DNA from: Euonymus europaeus
Lineage: Eukaryota; Streptophyta; Magnoliopsida; Celastrales; Celastraceae
DNA: 64,000 nucleotides
Direction of reading: 5' to 3'
Assembly (NCBI GenBank): GCA_963580455.1
Contig: OY756970.1
Location: 20,088,001-20,152,000, forward strand
Under the pieces are notes generated by a model. That model was not told the DNA's origin. It saw nothing but the letters and a program-made list of their open reading frames with translations, and did no database searches. The translations under genes and the position numbers were made by a program. Below, one piece after another: positions 59,301-64,000 of the stretch. Every line of letters starts with the position of its first letter. Positions within the stretch are counted from its first letter, which is position 1.

Positions 59301-61041
59301 TTGATTCTTCCATACGTATAAATTTTTTTATATCTAATTTGAAATATTAAACTAAGATGAGATAAGAATTGATATGACCTAATTATGAGAGAGAAAGTGT
59401 TGAAAAATGTGTAAAGAGAGAGAATCCGGAATGAAAATGTTTTGGGCGGGAATTAGGTTAGGGCATAATAAAACAAAAATTTGTGTTTCTCCATAAAATC
59501 TATGTGTCCGCATGCCATATAGGTTATGTAAATTATGGACACCATTTTTTATGGATGTTTAGCATTTCCGTTATCCGATCCATCACCACTATCAAACCCT
59601 GCATCATTAACATTATGAGTTTATGACCAACAATAATGGTTTCATGCTCCACTATCCCCTCACACTGTCCCCCTGAATTTTTCTGGTCCTTTATAGTGTT
59701 CATATACTCATCAAGCAGTCCATCAAATTCCTCCTCATCCATTTAGTAACTTTTGTCGGAACAACAATCATAATATTCATTTTTCTTATGCATATGTCAT
59801 TACAAGACCTACAATAAATGATAAAACAGAGATCGATTTTGGATTAGCGACCACACAAATATTAACAAGCGATAAAATAATACACAAAAAGGTTAGTGAA
59901 AAACAGCGGAGAATGTAGATGTTGAAACTTGAAACCACAATGAGAACACAAACAATAATATGAAAAAGTAGAGACACACTCATCAAATATAGGACCAAAA
60001 ATGCATAAAAAATTACAGAAACACATTAACAAAAGAAAATGCAACAATTAAAATAATAAACAATTACATCAGTTCCATCACTCCATAAAAATCTTAACAT
60101 CATTCCATAAGAGGCATGCAAATGAAAGTGTTAATCTACGTATCTCCACCTGAAAATCTATGACCTAGAAGAAAATTTTGGGTTAATATTCAAATTCCCC
60201 CAAATCAATTTTGCAAGTTCTCTCAAACGATGCAAGAACATGTATTTAATGAGGCATAAACAAATACGATGTTTTGTCCAGGGTTAATCTGATTTGGAAT
60301 TTCGTACGCACCACCCGCTCTCGCCAATAAAGTCATATTGTAATCCACGTTAGTTGCATTTGACTGTAACATTACATAGGTTTTTTTTGGGTCTTTAAAC
60401 GATTTTGTTTGGTCAAGATGCCATGCCCATATATTGACTAATCGAAACTCAGTGAAAATTGATTGTAAAACTATTCATTTTTTTTGGGTGAACTTTTTGG
60501 AACATTCAAACTGTCACTGACTGAATTGTAATATATTTCAATGAACCAAAGAAGAATTTACCCAAATAGAGATGAATAGTAATCAACTCATAATCCAACA
60601 ATTAGGTCAACTACAGCGAACCCGAATATGGTGGCTTTTAAACGCACCCGTATTATCAATTTATCACAAGTACACGAAAATGGAATGCCCCAACCCCCTA
60701 GCGAACCTATTGGACAAGTTTGCCCTTCTCAATTACATATTCGTTGTCCTTGAAAGAAATAAAAGTTGAAAACACATGACCCACCAAGCCATCCCGCGTC
60801 CCAACTGCGAAACCAAAGCTTTGGGGCAAAAATTGCCCTGCCGCGGTATCTCCAAGTCTGGGACTATCATATGTTCAAGCACAGGTGCGAAACGCATACA
60901 ATGCACATTGAGAAAGAAAGGTCCGACGATCATATATCTCTCGAGGGTTACACATTTTCACTACAGAGCTCCTGAAATCCCTAATAAAAACTGAATATTC
61001 GGCGCTAAAAAGCTCTGGTTCTGAACTACGCATAACCAGCA
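59301..61041. other. intergenic, upstream region of MED25
   Basis: No supported gene. A 69-residue acidic frame at 59742-59533 (-) has no recognisable family. The last few hundred bases are probably the MED25 promoter and 5' UTR. Confidence 0.4.
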
Positions 61042-64000
61042 ATGGCGGAGTTTAAGAAGTTGATTGTCGCCGTTGAAGGCACTGCGGCCATGGGCCCTTT
61101 CTGGCGTACCATCCTCTCTGATTATATCGAGAAGATTGTCAGGTTGCTTTAGACTTTGTTTTCTTCATACACAATTTGATTCTAAACTCAGGTTCATGTA
61201 ATCGAGGTCAGCCTTTCTTTTTTAAAACGGTCCTTTAAAACGATTTTACAGACATAAAATGTAAGGAAATGGTGCGTGCCGTATAATGTTGAATGTTTGA
61301 AAATTTTTGGGTGATTTTAATAAAATCAAATCCTTCTGCTATTTTAAAATGGTTCGTTTTGAAAGTCTCAACGATTTTTTCCCCTCTCTAGTCCTTTAAC
61401 TCGGCATTACCTGAATTTATTTTTATCCCCAATATAAATGTGCCCTAAAGCTGGCATATCGCTGTAGTATTTACTATTGTATTGAGTTTGAATTGTGGCT
61501 GTAATGGAATGAAAACTCATTTGATTTGTTTTAGTGGCATAGGTTTGCTGTTGTAAGACACATCTATTTAATACTTTATTTTCTATTTTGTGCAGGGCTT
61601 TCAACACTAACGACATAATAACAGGACAGGTATGATTTTATTTGGGGTTTAGGGGAGGGCCATACTCCCTTTTTTATGACTAAGTTACTAAAGTTTTTGT
61701 CTTGCTACTTGGCCCAAAATGTATTAAGGTGTGATTAATAAAATGTAGGTTGGATCACGTTGGCCATTTTTATGAAGCTTACCAACATCTTAAGCTCATT
61801 TCTTGAGTTTTTCAACTAGTGTTTCTACTTAAGTAATTCCCCCTCCTCTAGTTGGATACTGGGCTTCCTTTGACAATTATCCGAATACTTTTTGGATATT
61901 TTGCTGAGTGCTGACATATAATGACCTGTTTGAATTGGGATATATGTATATTTTCAGTACGATACTTTTGATCAAGAGAGCTACTGTACTCCATTGCTCC
62001 CACTGTTTTTTAAGTATTGGAATTTGGTACACAAGCCGATAAAACCACCATTTAACATTACCACTAGTTTGTTTTGGAGCTTTTTACCCTTTTGCTTATG
62101 CCATTGAAACACTCTCATAAGCCAAATTGGTATTCCATGGAATTATTTTGGATGGGATACTTTCTCTCTTAGTACTTGTCTAACTTCTTCATCGAAGTTG
62201 AAACTCATTGGCAGATACTATTTTAAGATTTTCCTGATGCTAGCTTTCTGGCTTGCCAATTACTGGTTTTGATTGTGTTTATGTTCATAATTTTATCTAT
62301 ACAGAAGCTTTCTACACCAATTGCTGAGTTCTCATTGGTCTCATTTAATACACATGGACCTTCTTTTGGTATGCTTTTGTATCTCTTAATACCATTTTAT
62401 ACAAATTATCTGTTAATCTTTTGTTGCATCATGATGTCAGAGCCCATTTTCATTTGATGTTCTTATGAGGAAAAAATGTGACCATGATTTACTAGTTTGG
62501 GCGCTCTAGAATTCTTAAATAGTCCTCCTTTAAATTTTTAAAAATCTTAGTTTTCTTTTATGAAGCTTGCTTAGTACAACGGAGTGGGTGGACAAGAAAT
62601 GTTGATACCTTCTTACAATGGCTATCAGCTCTACCCTTTAGTGGTGGTGGTTTTAATGATGCTGCAATTGCAGAGGGGCTTTCAGAAGCTCTAATGGTAT
62701 GCATGTTGATGTTTTAACTCTTTTTTTTTTTAATTTAAAATCTTTTGTTCGAATATAAAGTTATTTTGCCCCCTTCATTAGTTAAATTTTTTGTTCCGGT
62801 ATAAAATTTTGATGTAAACATTTAATATTTAACTGCCATATTATTCGTATTGCTATGGTTTTCTTCAGGATTCCCTTGATTTTTTTTTACACACCATGCT
62901 ATGGTGTCCGTTACTGTTTCCTTCACCAACACTTGTGCTCAATTTCAACTTCTGTAGATGTTCCCTATTCCTCCAAGTGGAAATCAAGCTCAACAAACCA
63001 TAGGATGTCAAGGGCATTGCATTCTTGTTGCTGCAAGTAACCCTTACCCCTTGCCAACACCAGTTTATAGGCCGCAATTACAAAATTTGAAACAGGGTGA
63101 GAATATCGAAGCACAAACAGAAAGTCGTTTATCTGATGCTGAGACACTTGCTAAATCATTTGCCCAAGTAACTTTTTCCTTCCGATTTACTGATGTTGGC
63201 TCACTATTTTAATGGGGCTATTCTTCATGAGCTGATTGTCCTGTGCTTTTTGATGCAGTGCTCTGTGTCACTTTCTGTCATCTGCCCGAGACAGCTTACC
63301 AAACTTAGAGAAATATACAATGCTGTAAGGAAGATAATTTTTCATTTATTTTAGTTTTCTTTTTGTTATCTTGTACTGACCTTTCCAAAGGTGTCTCTCT
63401 CATAAAGCACTCTGCTGGACTTTAATATCTGTTGAAGGGACTAAAAAACACTGGCTATATCATATTTCCCTTTTAAGATGTATAGATACGTGGGGAGAAA
63501 AATGAAAGAAAGAGTAGGGAAATTGCACAATTGTACCTTAAAATCTCTTATTACTTGGTATGCATGAGTTTGCTCTCATCCCTAAAGGAACTAGTGGATT
63601 TTTTTTTCCTGACAATATATATATATTTTGACCATATTGATTTGTTGATGTAGGGAAGGTGCAACCAACACACTCCAGATCCACCAGTTGACAGTGCTAA
63701 AAATCCTCATTTTCTAGTTCTAATTTCGGAGAATTTCATGGAGGCCCGTGTTGCCTTAAGTCGTCCTGGAGTAACAAATTTGGCTTCTAACCAAAGTCCC
63801 TTGAAGATGGATATAGCTTCTGTTAATTCAGTGACAGGAGCACTGCCAACTTCAACTCCATCAGGTTCTTAATGCATTTTTTTTCGAATGGAAACTTTTT
63901 AAAGGAACCCAAGATGTGTAAGCTAGTACATTATGAATAGTACAGAGTAATAGCCTCAAACAAATTGTGGCAAGAGCCGGTGCATCAAAGTTTCAAGTAC
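61042..64000 (+). CDS. MED25: Mediator subunit 25 (MED25/PFT1), 5' part; runs off the window
   Basis: Exons 61042-61142, 61596-61629, 62305-62368, 62566-62696, 62958-63167, 63259-63324 and 63654-63864; further exons lie beyond 64000. The visible 272 or so codons form the N-terminal von Willebrand A domain: MAEFKKLIVAVEGTAAMGPF, FWRTILSDYIEK, AEFSLVSFNTHG, CLVQRSGWTRNVD, FSGGGFNDAAIAEGL, GHCILVAASNPYPLPTPVY, LVLISENFMEA. This domain anchors MED25 in the Mediator complex. In Arabidopsis MED25 links MYC2 and other factors to RNA polymerase II in jasmonate, light and flowering responses. For exon 4 the acceptor at 62565/62566 was chosen over a later AG because it restores the conserved ACLVQR. 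The frame is intact. Confidence 0.95.

Noticed and set aside
59533..59742. Acidic 69-residue frame as a FAR1-related gene start
   Set aside because: Only a few acidic residues suggest this, with no downstream domain.
62566..62580. Later AG acceptor for MED25 exon 4
   Set aside because: In frame, but it would drop the conserved ACL residues; the upstream acceptor restores the family sequence.

Overview
This window is nuclear DNA from a flowering plant, most likely a eudicot. It has spliced genes with GT..AG introns, an AT-rich background, chloroplast-targeted proteins and dense transposon debris. The species cannot be named from sequence alone.

Layout. 943-1092 (-) encodes a DEVIL/ROTUNDIFOLIA-like micropeptide. 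5137-8978 (-) is a ten-exon thylakoid protein kinase gene (STN8). 9848-15527 is a Ty1/copia LTR retrotransposon with intact target duplications but a damaged interior. 18271-21634 (+) holds an array of nine palindromic 41-bp repeats followed by a MULE transposase fused to an OTU-type cysteine protease domain. 22.7-30.8 kb is a gene-poor stretch with a long-hairpin MITE and an 83-bp satellite containing a telo-box-like core. 30923-31993 (+) is an intronless RAV (AP2 + B3) transcription factor. 34909-35751 and 38301-39137 (+) are a tandem pair of allene oxide cyclase genes. 42991-44548 (+) is a NIGT1/HHO-type GARP repressor, followed by a LINE RNase H remnant. 47676-50477 (-) is a plastid-type metallo-beta-lactamase-fold protein. 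50783-52076 is a foldback element with a SINE inserted in its left arm. 52885-56081 (-) is a BRO1-domain protein. 56658-57770 contains a hAT element with perfect 8-bp target duplications inside an older MITE-like repeat. 61042 to the right edge (+) is the 5' part of MED25.

Functional links. Two loci belong to jasmonate biology: the AOC pair makes the cyclopentenone precursor of jasmonate, and MED25 is the Mediator subunit through which MYC2-type factors act. The upstream region of the second AOC gene contains a duplicated segment with a G-box in each copy, a plausible MYC2 target. The other genes are ordinary, functionally unrelated plant neighbours.

The least conventional locus is the transposase-OTU fusion with its palindrome array. 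All splice models here were assembled by eye from GT/AG sites, reading-frame continuity and remembered family sequences; no transcript or database evidence was available.
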